A stretch of 64,000 bases of DNA from contig NC_079491.1 of assembly GCF_020520425.1 (NCBI RefSeq), positions 29,007,449 through 29,071,448 on the forward strand, read 5' to 3'. This document shows positions 51,049 to 61,222 of this stretch, piece by piece (within the stretch, counting starts at the first letter, position 1; the number at the start of each line of letters is the position of its first letter). The DNA is from Spinacia oleracea. Taxonomy: Eukaryota > Streptophyta > Magnoliopsida > Caryophyllales > Amaranthaceae. A program made the position numbers and the translations under genes. The notes below the pieces were generated by a model, which saw only the letters and a program-made list of their open reading frames with translations, ran no database searches and was not told the DNA's origin.

Positions 51049-52921
51049 CTACAGTCTCTACCTCACAAAAAACACGTTTCCTGGTCAAAATATCTTTCAT
51101 AAACTTAGCATATGCAGGAACCTGTAAAATAAATTCAGTAAACAAGTTTTTGACCACATCCAAGAATTTTCCAAACTGTTTGTCTAGCTTACTCTTGAGT
51201 TGCCGGTTTGGGAAGGGGAGTGCAATAGGTGGGACTTGAATTTATGTCCCCTTCTTAACCTCGATTGTAGCCTCTTTTTCACATACTACCTTTTCAGCTT
51301 GTTTATCATCCATGGCTACCTTTTCAGCTCCCTTATCAACCAGACCACTAGCAGACACCTCAGAATCAACCTTGACGGGCATAGAAGGACCGTCATAACC
51401 TCTTCCACTCCGTAATGTAATAGCATTAGCAGTTTCTCTATTCTCAGGCAGTGAAGGGAGTTGACCTTGGGGTCTCTCTGCAAGAGTAGTAGCCATTTGT
51501 GCTAACTGTATATCAGTGATCTTGTTATGGGCGACAAGAGCATCAATTTTAGCATCCTTTTCACTCAGAGACTTCTGCATCTGCAACATCATGTTCCTCA
51601 TCTCTACTAGCATAGGATCAGACTGTGTGGGTTGAGGCTGTGGTGGTGGAGGTGTGTGTTGTCTGGGGAAACCAGGTGGTCCACCAGACTGTTGATTGTA
51701 GTTACTCCGTGGTTGGTATGGTTATTGTGGAGGTGGGGGATGTTGAACCTGATGGGGGTTCTGAATATTAGTACTCTTGTATGACAGTAGGGGATTATTC
51801 TTATACCCCTCATTGTAAGAATTAGAGTACGGGTTATTCTGTTTGTAGGCCTGTAATGCATTACATTGTTCAATGGAGCTCCTACATTCCTGTGCATAAT
51901 GACCAGACATCCCACAACTATCACAGACATTGACGGCTTGAGAATTCATTGCAGCTACACTAACAGGTTGAGCAGATTGAGCATTTGCTGCTTGCATATT
52001 ATCAAACTTGTAATGTAAAGCAGTCAATTGGGCAGTTAGTTGTTCTATGGAATTCAAGTCATGCTTACCACCCTTGTTAGATAGACCTCTAGGATTCCCA
52101 TACTGGGCATTATGAATGGCCATCTCCTCAATCACCTCCATAGCTCTAGTCACAGCAAGTTGCGTGAATCTCCCGCTAGCAACAGAATCCAAAATAAGTC
52201 TAGACTCATTACCTAGACCATTATAGAATTGTTGAATCAAGAACCAGTCACTCAAGCCATGGTGTGGGCACTCTCTCTGTAAGTCCTTGAACCTTTCCCA
52301 GACCTCGAACAAACTCTCATCTGCCTGTTGAGTAATAGCAATGATCTGGCTCCTCAGACGAGCTGTCTTCTCAGGTGGGAAGTATTTCACATAGAATGCA
52401 AGGGCCAAAGACTCCCAGTTAGTTATTTTCATTGTCGCTCGATTCAACCCATTGATCCACAACTTTGCCTTCCCACCCAGAGAGAACGAGAAAAACATCT
52501 CCATAGTTTGTTCCGGAGTCACATTCTTTTGCTTAATGGTAGAGAAATATTGGATGAAGGATTGAATGTGAAGATTTGGGTCTTCACCTACCTTCCCACC
52601 GAACTGGCGTCTCTCAATCATGTTTATCAATGCAGGCTCAATTTTGAAGGTCTCAGCTGCAATAGAAGGCACGATTGCCTTAGGTAGCACAGACAGACTG
52701 GGCTTAGAATAGTCTGTAAGCTTCGGTTCAACTACTTCGTCACCCATCTCTATCTCTGAAACTGTATCTGTATCTGAAGGAAAAATATCGCCAAGAATAT
52801 GATCAGAATCAGAGTTAGAGTAATTCCCACACTCTGCGACAAAGTTTCTTCGTCTAAGGAAGGTCCTTTCAGGTTCAGGATCAAACGGAGTAAGATTACT
52901 AGTACCTACGGTCCTGGGCAT
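51049..52921 (-). pseudogene. Old Athila gag and start of pol
   Basis: The minus-strand gag starts at 52921 and stays open to a TAA near 51722 (about 400 codons). It includes the gag core (WINGLNRATMKITNWESLAL) and zinc knuckle (CDSCGMSGHYAQEC). The TAA interrupts the Pro/Gln-rich linker. Further linker and protease-proximal sequence continues in other frames (51613-51242) to 51049, where the young Athila is inserted. Its gag is free of the frameshift carried by the young copy. Confidence 0.9.
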
Positions 52922-53057
52922 AGACAAAGAAACTGCAAACGAGTGTGAGATCCGGTCTCAAGGAACGAGAGTTCCTTGAGAAATAACAAACAATAATCTA
53001 GAGCAAATAATTAATAACAGAAAATAAAACTGTTTCCCCGGAAACGACGCCAAAATT

Positions 53058-54613
53058 TGACAGGCTAAAGTCGTATCGCCTAATAAAAAATAACCGAACT
53101 CCACTAACAAGATAGTAAGGGAAGTAGGGATCGAATCCACAGGAAACAGGTTTCTTTCTATTACTAAATCTAAGGTCCAGGCTATTGCAAACAAGATTTT
53201 GGTTGGTTTTGATATTAAAACTACGACAATAATGAAATAGGGATAATTCAGATATTAAGAGGTCTAGGGCATAGGTTCACCAATGAACAACAATCCAGGA
53301 TGATAAACAATCAGTAATAATCAATCAAGCAGTTAATTAGACTAGCATGCTCTCTCGAATCGATACTAATCATAGAATTAGAATTAACGGGATCTCGCTA
53401 CGTATTAATTCCAATTCTACCTATTGAAACAAGCCTAAACATCAAATTGCATCCCTCGAATCTTAACTTGATATTGCTAGACTAATACACTTAAACCTGC
53501 GCAAATCTAATTGCATAGTAAATGAAACCAATCAATAGGAATTAACCACAATACCAACAATCAACAACATTCAATCATCCCTTCATATTAATTATATTCA
53601 TGGATTCCCAAAACCCTAGAATGTAAACTACTCACACATAATTCAAATAACTAAGACAAAATTAATCAATGAAAACATAATTAGAATAAGAGTAATAAAG
53701 CAAAGTAAGAAATAATACCTAAGGACTGAACAATGAATAATGAAAGCTTGAATTTTTGATTGGAAATAAAACTAAGTGTTTTGCAACAATTGAGAGAATA
53801 AACTAAGTAATGAGAATAAAACTAAGTGTTTAAAAGTAAGGAATAAGATGTCAATTAAAAATATATGGGCTTAGTATTTATAGTTTGCCCAAAAATACAA
53901 GCCAAAATCGGAAACAAAGAAAGCGAAATAACGCGCAGGGTTGTCGTTGCCCGGTCGGGCTGACATCCGCCCGCCGGGCGAGCAGCTCATAACCTGCCCG
54001 TTGGGCGCAGGTCTGCCCGCGGGGCCAAATGACACGTCTTTGATTTCTTCAATTTTCTCCCGTCGGGCCGACTTTCACCCGCCGGGCGGGTTATCAAACT
54101 TGTATTTCTTCAGCGAGTTGTCTGGCCAGTGGTCACTGGGCGAAGGGCGCCCGATCGGGCGCGTGTAGAAAGCTTAAATCAGCTTCTTCCTCGCCCGGTT
54201 GGTCTCCTTTCGCCCACCCTTCAACGGGCGTTTGTCTAAAAGCACCATTCTTTGCTTATAACTCTGAGTCTAACTCTCGGAGATCAACCATAAACATCCA
54301 AGGCTCCCAAGAGTCGACGATAGTCGTACCGAACTTCCTCGGGATCGTGTAGTGGCCAGGCCCGGCCCTGGGCATAGGCGAGGAGTGCGACGGCCTAGGG
54401 CCCAGGGCCGAAAGGGGCCCAAATATATCTGTGTCCAGTTATGTTTTACAAGTATTATAAACACAAACCATCTAACACAAGTGATTTTGTGGCTCAATGG
54501 TATTTGATGTGTTGATGAATTCTCTTGACCAGGGATCGAATCCCACTGCCCCCCTCGTGCCCATGATTTGTTTTCCTTATTTACTGATCTTTTTTCTTCG
54601 CTTCTTTCATTTT

Positions 54614-54663
<50 letters not shown>

Positions 54664-55187
54664 AATATCCATTCCCTACAGTGTTTTTTTTTTTTTGTTT
54701 TTTTTTCTTTTTTTCAATTTATGTTTGATAAATTTATTTATTTTTTTCTAATTTTATATTATGTAAATTTTTTGGATAAATATTCCTCGTCTTTCTTATA
54801 ACAACATCATATAAATTAATAAGATGAGATAAAATATTATTACATATGATTTATATATACGGAGTACTTTGTAAAAGAAATGTACCGTAAAAATATAAAC
54901 AAGCATATTATTTAAAGTAGATTTTGAAAATTAAAATGCTTATTGTACATGGGGGCCCATATCTCTTTGTTCGCCTAGGGCCCCCGAAATGTCAGGACCG
55001 GCCCTGGTAGTGACCTATATTACCATGAAACGAGCCTAAAAAGGCCAATTTCTCACTAAGTAATCCTGAAACTCAAGGCACACTCAATAACACAGATTAG
55101 TACTAAAAAATGGCTCCTAAGAGCTCATTTAACGCAGAAAAGTACCAAGGGACGGGGGTAAAAACTCTATATAAAACACACATATCA
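53058..55187 (-). repeat. 5' LTR of the old Athila, interrupted by a hAT-type MITE
   Basis: The minus strand starts TGATATGTGTGTTTTATATA and ends in TGTCA. Without the 650 bp MITE and one TSD it is about 1.47 kb. The equivalent palindrome block (53940-54235) has different cores from the young LTR: GCCCGGTCGGGC, CGCCCGCCGGGCG and CACCCGCCGGGCGGG, with only one intact GCCCGATCGGGC near 54150. Confidence 0.88.
54357..55006. mobile_element. hAT-type MITE, 8-bp TSD GTAGTGGC/GTAGTGAC
   Basis: The ends CAGGCCCGGCCCTG and (inverse) CAGGGCCGGTCCTG share further inverted homology (GGGCCCTAGGCGAA type). Target duplications are at 54349-54356 and 55007-55014, one mismatch. Comparison with the young LTR confirms that the flanks join. 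The interior has a long T-run (about 54608-54656). A tRNA-like stretch with GTGGCTCAATGGTA and GGGATCGAATCCC (about 54488-54545) may be a SINE piece. Confidence 0.88.
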
Positions 55188-55660
55188 GTCATCGTTATGT
55201 CTCTCATGTCATGCATGGTTTACAAAGGACTCATGCAATGCCAGACTAATTTCATGACAGGCTCGAGCAACCTGTGTGCTAGCTAGCCTGACCCATGGCC
55301 AACTCTTTTGGCTACCCGCTGAGAAATAGGACCAACACTAAAAATCTCTAAAATCATATAGAACAATTAAAGATCATGGTATAAAAGAGTAGACGCCAAA
55401 CACTTCCAACTAGTTCTTATTTCGATTTAGCAGTGAACTTTTTTTCTAATTTAATTCCTAAACAAACAACTTATGCCATAAGACATTAATTCAATTTCCA
55501 ATCCATGCACAATAGCCTACAATTTGGTTTGACAATTATTTCCGTACTCTGTATTAATTACCAAACGGTCTTTTATTAGAAATTGTGTAAAATGAAACTA
55601 GTAAAAAATATTTGGAAACTTTTGTGTGAGACCGCCTTAACGAAAAGACCACTTTGATTT

Positions 55661-55840
55661 CTTAACTAATTGGTTATATTACTTAACTAATTGGTTTCAT
55701 TGCTTAACTAATTAGTTCAAGTGCTTAACTAATTAGTTCCATTGTTTAACTAATTGGTTATAGTGCTTAACTAATTGGTTCTAGTGCTTAATTAATTTGT
55801 TTAAGTGTTTAACTAATTGGTTCCATTGCTTAACTTATAC
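55661..55840. repeat. 21-bp tandem repeat, about 8.5 units
   Basis: Units of the type CTTAACTAATTGGTTNNANTG start at 55661, 55682, 55703, 55724, 55745, 55766, 55787 and 55808, with a partial unit at 55829. Flanked by related direct sequences GTGAGACCGCCTTA (left) and GTAAGACCGCCTTA (right). Confidence 0.95.
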
Positions 55841-55897
55841 GACACCAAGATGGTATTTTGTGTAAGACCGCCTTATATAAATGTTTGTAAAAAATTA

Positions 55898-56113
55898 TGG
55901 GCCTGTTCAGTATCGTTTTTTGTTTTCATTTTTTTTTTTGTTTTTTTTACAAAACTAAAAGATAAAACAACCAAAAGTAATTTCCAGTTTTGTTGTCAGT
56001 TTTCAAAATAAACATGATTACTAGAAGTATGATTATTTTTTAACTCATGATTCCATACAAATCATATGATAAAAAACCCAAAACTGGAAACTAGCAGTGA
56101 TAGTGAACGAGGT
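55898..56113. mobile_element. TIR MITE, copy 2 of the 19139 family
   Basis: The left end GGGCCTGTTCAGTATCG is matched by the imperfect inverse TGATAGTGAACGAGGTC. The interior shares TTGTTGTCAGTTTTCAAAAT and AACATGATTACTA with the copy at 19139-19353, in the same orientation. Confidence 0.65.
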
Positions 56114-56511
56114 CAGCATGTGGTAATTACTAGGGGTGAGCACAATAGGGTATGCTGTTAAAATTTCAAGAACCGGAACCTGTTGCAACAGGTTCCTTAA
56201 AATGAGAACCGGAACCTGTTGCAACAAGTTCCGATTTAGGAAATTTAAATATATTGTTAATTTATTGAAAAAAACTACTTTATTATTTAGGCTTTGATTG
56301 TTTTATAATTTGGGCTTAAGTTGTAATTTTATATTTATATTTTCCAAAAATAAGTTTGGATTGTTTTATATTTTGAGCATATGATGCATTTTTATATGGT
56401 CCAGTTCCTTATTTTAGGTACTCTATGTTAGAATTAATGCATGTATGATACCCAAACGAATACCCGTTCCCAAATATTGAAAACCGAAAATGAAACATGT
56501 TACAACAAGTT

Positions 56512-58511
56512 TGTAGGCGGTTTTTAGAAACCTTTGAATTTTTGGATCTTGAAGGAGTCGCCACCAAACATTATTTTAGGGTCCCGTTTGGAAAGACCAA
56601 GAGTGACTCGATTTGGATAAGGCTTTGAATCTTCGAAACGGATGGGTGAGATCCGGGCACGGGAACGAGATGCTTATTCCGCGAGCTTTAGAAATGATTC
56701 AAGTACGTGGCACAACATTTTCGAAAATACCCTAGTTTAGACTATGTGGGTTTGAATTTAGAACAAATAGAATTTCTACTTTGTATTGTGGTAACTTTGC
56801 TTTAAAGTTTAATTTAAGGGAACCTAAGATCGGTTTGTCCAAGAAATTATCTTTGTTAAGCGTGATGTAACCTTGCATTTTGTTGTATTTAGCATGTGCG
56901 GTGATGAAAGCAATAAAGCAAGTAAAACAACATCACAATAGTAAATAAGTGCGGAATTAGTAAATACAAGACCCCCTAGAAATGGACTAGGGAGTAGGTC
57001 CACATTGCCTAGAAGGACTAGGCAAGTAAAGTTGCATAATTTAAAGTGCGGAATTGAAAGGTGCATAATTGAAATTGCAATATTGAAATTTGAACTTGGG
57101 CACATGAAATCCGAACGCCAAACGGCTACTTAAAAATAAGTGCGTTCGACACGAATTCAAAGCCAAAAATCTCAATTTGGGAGAAGTTGCTCATCCCAAA
57201 GTATCCTAGATTTTGCATATAGAACTTGAACTTGAAAGCTTGAATCTTGAAATATTGAACTTGAAATACTTGAACTTGAACTTGAAATGTTGAACTTGAA
57301 CTTGAAATATTGAAGTTAAGAGACTTGAATCTCAAAGATCGGGCCATTTAATGTTGAAAAGGTTAGATCTTTGATGTGCTCTTACTTTGAAAGAATCCTA
57401 GTTTAGGGAAGTAGTCATGAGCAACCCTAAACATTGTTGGATCTTGAAATTTGAAAACTTGAACTTGTATATTGAAAAATGGAGTCTTGAATCTCAAAGA
57501 CTAAACCTTTAAAAGTTAGAAAGACATCATCTTTGATTACTCCATGTTTGAAAATGATTCTAGTTCAAAGAAGTGATTACAAACAACTTTGAACATCCTT
57601 GAATCTTGAAAGTTTGCATTTTTGTATTTTGAAAAGTTTGGATTTTGAAGAAATGTATGATTGTTGCAAGTGACATTTTTAAGAGTAAAAATGCCAACTT
57701 ACTAATCATTTTGAGATAGAAAATCAAAACAACATTGAATAGATTAGGGTTGGGATTCGGAATTACCTAGTTAGGTTTAGGCAAGCTTTCCGATTAGAAC
57801 TCCCAATCGCTTAAAGCTTGAAGATTGTATGGTGTTTTGGGAGGATTTTGTATTGATTTTTTGTATTGAATTTTGAGGTGCAATTTTTGTATTACGACGT
57901 TGTATGTCGATTTTGCCTCTCTAAACTGCTCAGAATTAGGGGTATTTATAGGTGGATTTGCTGCTAAACGCCAGCCATTGCCAGCGCAGCGCGCAGCTGG
58001 CAGCGCCCAGCGCTGGTGACGTGGCGCGGATGCCGCCAAAAAGGACGGAAAGATGTCGTCCTTGCTTTTGGATTGTATTGCTGTCCATTGTATGACTTGT
58101 ACGAAATTGGCACGTAGTGATTGCTTGGGGATTAATGCTTAGTTTTCGTCTAAAAACAAGCCGTTTCGGGTTTTTGAATTCGATTTTCGGGACGAGTCCC
58201 GGCTTGCTCGGTTTTGTGGGTCGTCGCCCGAATTTGACTTGCCTTATATGATTTTGAGTGGAAAAGGCCTTGTAAAACCAATGGGGTAGTCCATTGGGTG
58301 AGATTGTATTTGGATTTTGAAATTGATCTTTGGAATTTGTATTTTGTACCGAGTTCCGGAAGGGGAACGACCTCGGGGATTGGATTTTGGCTCTTGAATT
58401 TTGGACATGCTTTTAGCAATTGGAATTTCCGCACGGAGTTGCTCCAACTACCTAACAAGGATAATGGTATCGTCATCATCCCAATGGGGAGACACAAATT
58501 AGGTGTCTACA
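56512..58511. mobile_element. Solo LTR, 2.0 kb, TSD AAGTT
   Basis: Starts TGTAGGCGG and ends AGGTGTCTACA, flanked by AAGTT at 56507-56511 and 58512-58516. It contains many TTGAACTTGAA-type repeats (about 57220-57640). The GGAGTCGCCACCAAACATTA segment near 56550 is of a type often seen in large plant Ty3/gypsy (Tat-like) LTRs. There is no internal domain, hence a solo LTR. Orientation is not decided. Confidence 0.8.
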
Positions 58512-58516
58512 AAGTT

Positions 58517-58972
58517 CCATTTTTAGAACCACATATTTAGAGCTGGCAATCCCTGACCCGACCTGATAACCCGACTCGAACCCGACCTGGAGTTACTAAG
58601 AGAAACCCGAATCCAACCTGAACCGAACCCGAATGACCTGAAATCGACCCGATTTGACCCGATTTATCATATTTTATAGTAATATTAATTTTGATATTTT
58701 TTTGACACAACCCAAACCCGAAACCGAATCCGAACCCAACCCATTGACCCGAATTACTGCTCCTGCACATATTCCTAACAAGTTCGTGTTTCGATTCAGA
58801 TTACCCGACTTTTTCACACCCCTGGTAATTAACTACGGAGTACTAACAAGTAGTCCAGTTTACGGGGATAATGCAAAAGGGTTAAACGGAGTAGCGAGTT
58901 ATAGACACATTGACAAGCGGGGAGAGAGAAGAAGAAAGAAAGAAAAGAGGAGAGAGAAAGTGTCGGGCAAAG
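58517..58972. other. Spacer and 5' flank of the MWFE gene
   Basis: A degenerate ACCCGACC/AACCCGAA-rich stretch (58550-58770), then a purine-rich GAGAGAGAAGAAGAAAG leader just before the start codon at 58973. No coding sequence seen. Confidence 0.5.
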
Positions 58973-59248
58973 ATGAGTTTGGTATGGCTTGAAGCAGCTC
59001 TTCCGCTTGGTATCATCGCCGGGATGTTGTGCATCATGGGCAATTCTCAGTATTACATCCACAAAGCTTTTCATGGAAGGGTCAGTCTTCTTCCTAGATC
59101 TACTCTTGCGATTCAACTCTTGCGATTTATTCTAATTTATTCATTCTTATAGCCCAAGCACATCGGCAATGATTTGTGGGATGTCGCCATGGAGAGGAGG
59201 GACAAGAAGATCATGGAGATTTGCTCTGATCTTCCTCAAAATCAGTAA
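58973..59248 (+). CDS. NDUFA1: Mitochondrial complex I subunit MWFE (NDUFA1), At3g08610-like
   Basis: NADH dehydrogenase (ubiquinone) 1 alpha subcomplex subunit 1, an accessory subunit of respiratory complex I in the inner mitochondrial membrane. Two exons, 58973-59080 and 59153-59248 (TAA), give 67 aa; plant homologues are about 65. A single transmembrane helix near the N terminus (ALPLGIIAGMLCIMG, about 9-23) is followed by QYYIHKAFHGRPKHIG and WDVAMERRDKKIMEI, which are diagnostic. The intron is only 72 bp with GT-AG borders. The ATG at 58973 gives the conserved MSLVWLEA start. No breaks seen; it should be functional. Confidence 0.96.
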
Positions 59249-60555
59249 TTTGTAAGTTTTCCCTTTTTCTGTAAATCAGTAATCACCAGTTAGGGTTTTT
59301 GTTTGTTCAATCAACTCGTTTTAGTTTCACCATATTTGTTCTTTGTTGGTGTTGTTGGTCATGTTTATGTTGTCCATTCATTTGTCCCCAATGCTACGCA
59401 TGAATTTACAATTTTGCGAAAAACTGTATATGACAAAATTATTTTTTGCCATAATGGAGGAGACGATGTCCCTTTTAAAATCCGGCATGGAAAGATTAGT
59501 CGTTTGTACCTTATGACAACTTTTCTAGTTTCGGCTCAGTCTTTTTAGCTCCCCCCGACGGATGTGAAGGGTTTTACAAAGAGGAAATTATTGGGAGATA
59601 GCGAATGATGATAACCTCTTGCTAGATAATTGTTCCCCTGCTCTCTCTCTCTCCCCCCATCCCCTTTTCCATCGTTTTGGAGGTTATTGGAGATGGCTAG
59701 CACAAACTGTTGGTAAAAGTAGAATATGAAATTTTGTAAATGCAATATATATGAGGTGTTCGTTTCTACTGTATGTCAATTGTGCTGAAGTTGATTCCAC
59801 TGTCGTATGACTTTGTTCCTATATTGCCTTTTGAATCAGGGTTTGGTTTGATAGATATTACTTTTACTATGCATATACCGTCTTTAGTGTTTTAATTATA
59901 ATAACTTTGTATTATAAGCATGTTTCGTGTGGTCATTTAGTTGAGCCTAGGAATTTGGGTTTCCCCTTTAGGTCCATTTCACAGGAAGTAAAAAAAGTTG
60001 TTTGGTTGATGATGCCAAGTAAAACATCCAACAGGAAGTCTACGTATGGGAACAGCGGGAACCTATTAAGCAACTTTTCCTTGTCGTGGGAAGTTGCAAA
60101 AATATACACCACATTTTTCCACTGTCCAATTTTTGTTTAATATCAGCCTAAAAAACACTTTGTTTGCATGTGTGGTTGGGTGTGGCTAGATTTAAGCAAC
60201 ACGCAATTAAATGGTTACGATCAGCCTAATATAAGATTTCTTATTATGTTGCACAGAAAATGGGAATGGAAACAACATGAAACGATTGTGGGGCAATGTT
60301 GTTCTTCAAAATTTTATGGAGTTGAAAGTGCCCAAAAATGGCTAGAAAGTATAAAATCTTTGTAAATGTACCAAAACACTAGTTATTATTACTTATATTT
60401 AGTTCAGTGGCATTTTGTTGCTAAAAACAAAGTTTAGTATAAAGCAAAGGATATTACTTATCGGTAATTCTAGAAGTCTGCGTTGGGAGAAAATCTAATG
60501 GTAATGTCAATAATCTAAAGATACAGTTTTCCTAAGTCTTGGAATTTTCAAAGTG
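59249..60555. other. Spacer downstream of the MWFE gene
   Basis: The probable MWFE 3' UTR followed by AT-rich DNA. Several short open frames occur but none resembles a known family. Confidence 0.4.
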
Positions 60556-60558
60556 CAA

Positions 60559-61222
60559 GGTTTTTGATACAGGGTAATGTGATCTGATGAATTTTACGTG
60601 CAATATATTATTGATTGTGTAGGGTTGGCTTTTGGAAAAAATGAGTAGCAGCCTAGCAGGTTATTGGGATTCAAAGATTTGAGAGATTAAGTTTTTGAAA
60701 AGTCTAATCTTAAATTTTGTCACTGATCATTCCGGGAAAAGTTTTGGAAACTTGCGAGTAGAACTTAAGACTATCTTCTTACACAACCTCTCTCGCGATA
60801 AAAGAAGTTGATACTTCATGTGGATAATTAGAGCACCTTTTTATGGTAACAAGTCTAACAACCTTCGAATACTCTTTAGTTCCTTGTTTCAAAAGTGTGT
60901 AACATCTGGAAAAAGGTTTTGTATACAGGGCAATGTGATTTGATGAATTTTTGGCACAAATAGATCATTGATTGTGCGGGTAACTTTAAAAAAAACACGA
61001 GTAACAAGTTATTGGGATTCAAAGATTTGAGAGATAAGGTTTTTGAAAAATCTAATTTTAAATTTGGTACTGATCATTTCAGGTTAGATTTTGGAATATT
61101 TTGAGTAGAGCATAAGATTATTTTCTTATATAACCCACACTGCATGTAATTAGAGAACATGTTTAATGGGAACAACCTTCTAATACTCTTCAGTTCCTTG
61201 TTTCAAAAGAGCTGTAACATCT
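60559..61222. repeat. Diverged tandem duplication, two units of about 350 bp
   Basis: The block starting GGTTTTTGATACAGGGTAATG (about 60559) recurs as GGTTTTGTATACAGGGCAATG (about 60915). Both share in order TTATTGGGATTCAAAGATTT, a TAATTAGAG.AC segment and CAGTTCCTTGTTTCAAAA-type ends, with substitutions and short indels. It has no coding signature; origin unknown. Confidence 0.85.

Larger units (their letters stand above)
35497..55187 (-). mobile_element. Old Athila-type Ty3/gypsy element, minus strand, broken by three insertions
   Basis: Reads right to left: 5' LTR 55187-53058, primer site, gag 52921-51722, start of pol to 51044, [young Athila 51043-38412], rest of protease region 38411 to about 37491, 3' non-coding part, [solo copia LTR 37160-35716], 3' non-coding part with polypurine tract at 35602-35589, and a stub of the 3' LTR (35588 to about 35497). 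Homology to the young element fixes the order and the joints. Beyond the protease region, pol is missing: position 37491 jumps directly to 3' non-coding sequence. The right flank is GTCAT (55188-55192); the left end is truncated, so no target duplication can be shown. Confidence 0.88.
55188..56511. other. Intergenic spacer right of the retrotransposon stack
   Basis: AT-rich spacer with no gene. It holds the 21-bp tandem repeat and a MITE (both listed). At about 56172-56232 there is a twofold repeat of AACCGGAACCTGTTGCAACA containing a palindrome. Confidence 0.5.

Noticed and set aside
55661-55840. CRISPR-like repeat/spacer array
   Set aside because: 21-bp units with a 6-bp variable part in a plant nuclear context; an ordinary tandem repeat, with no cas genes.
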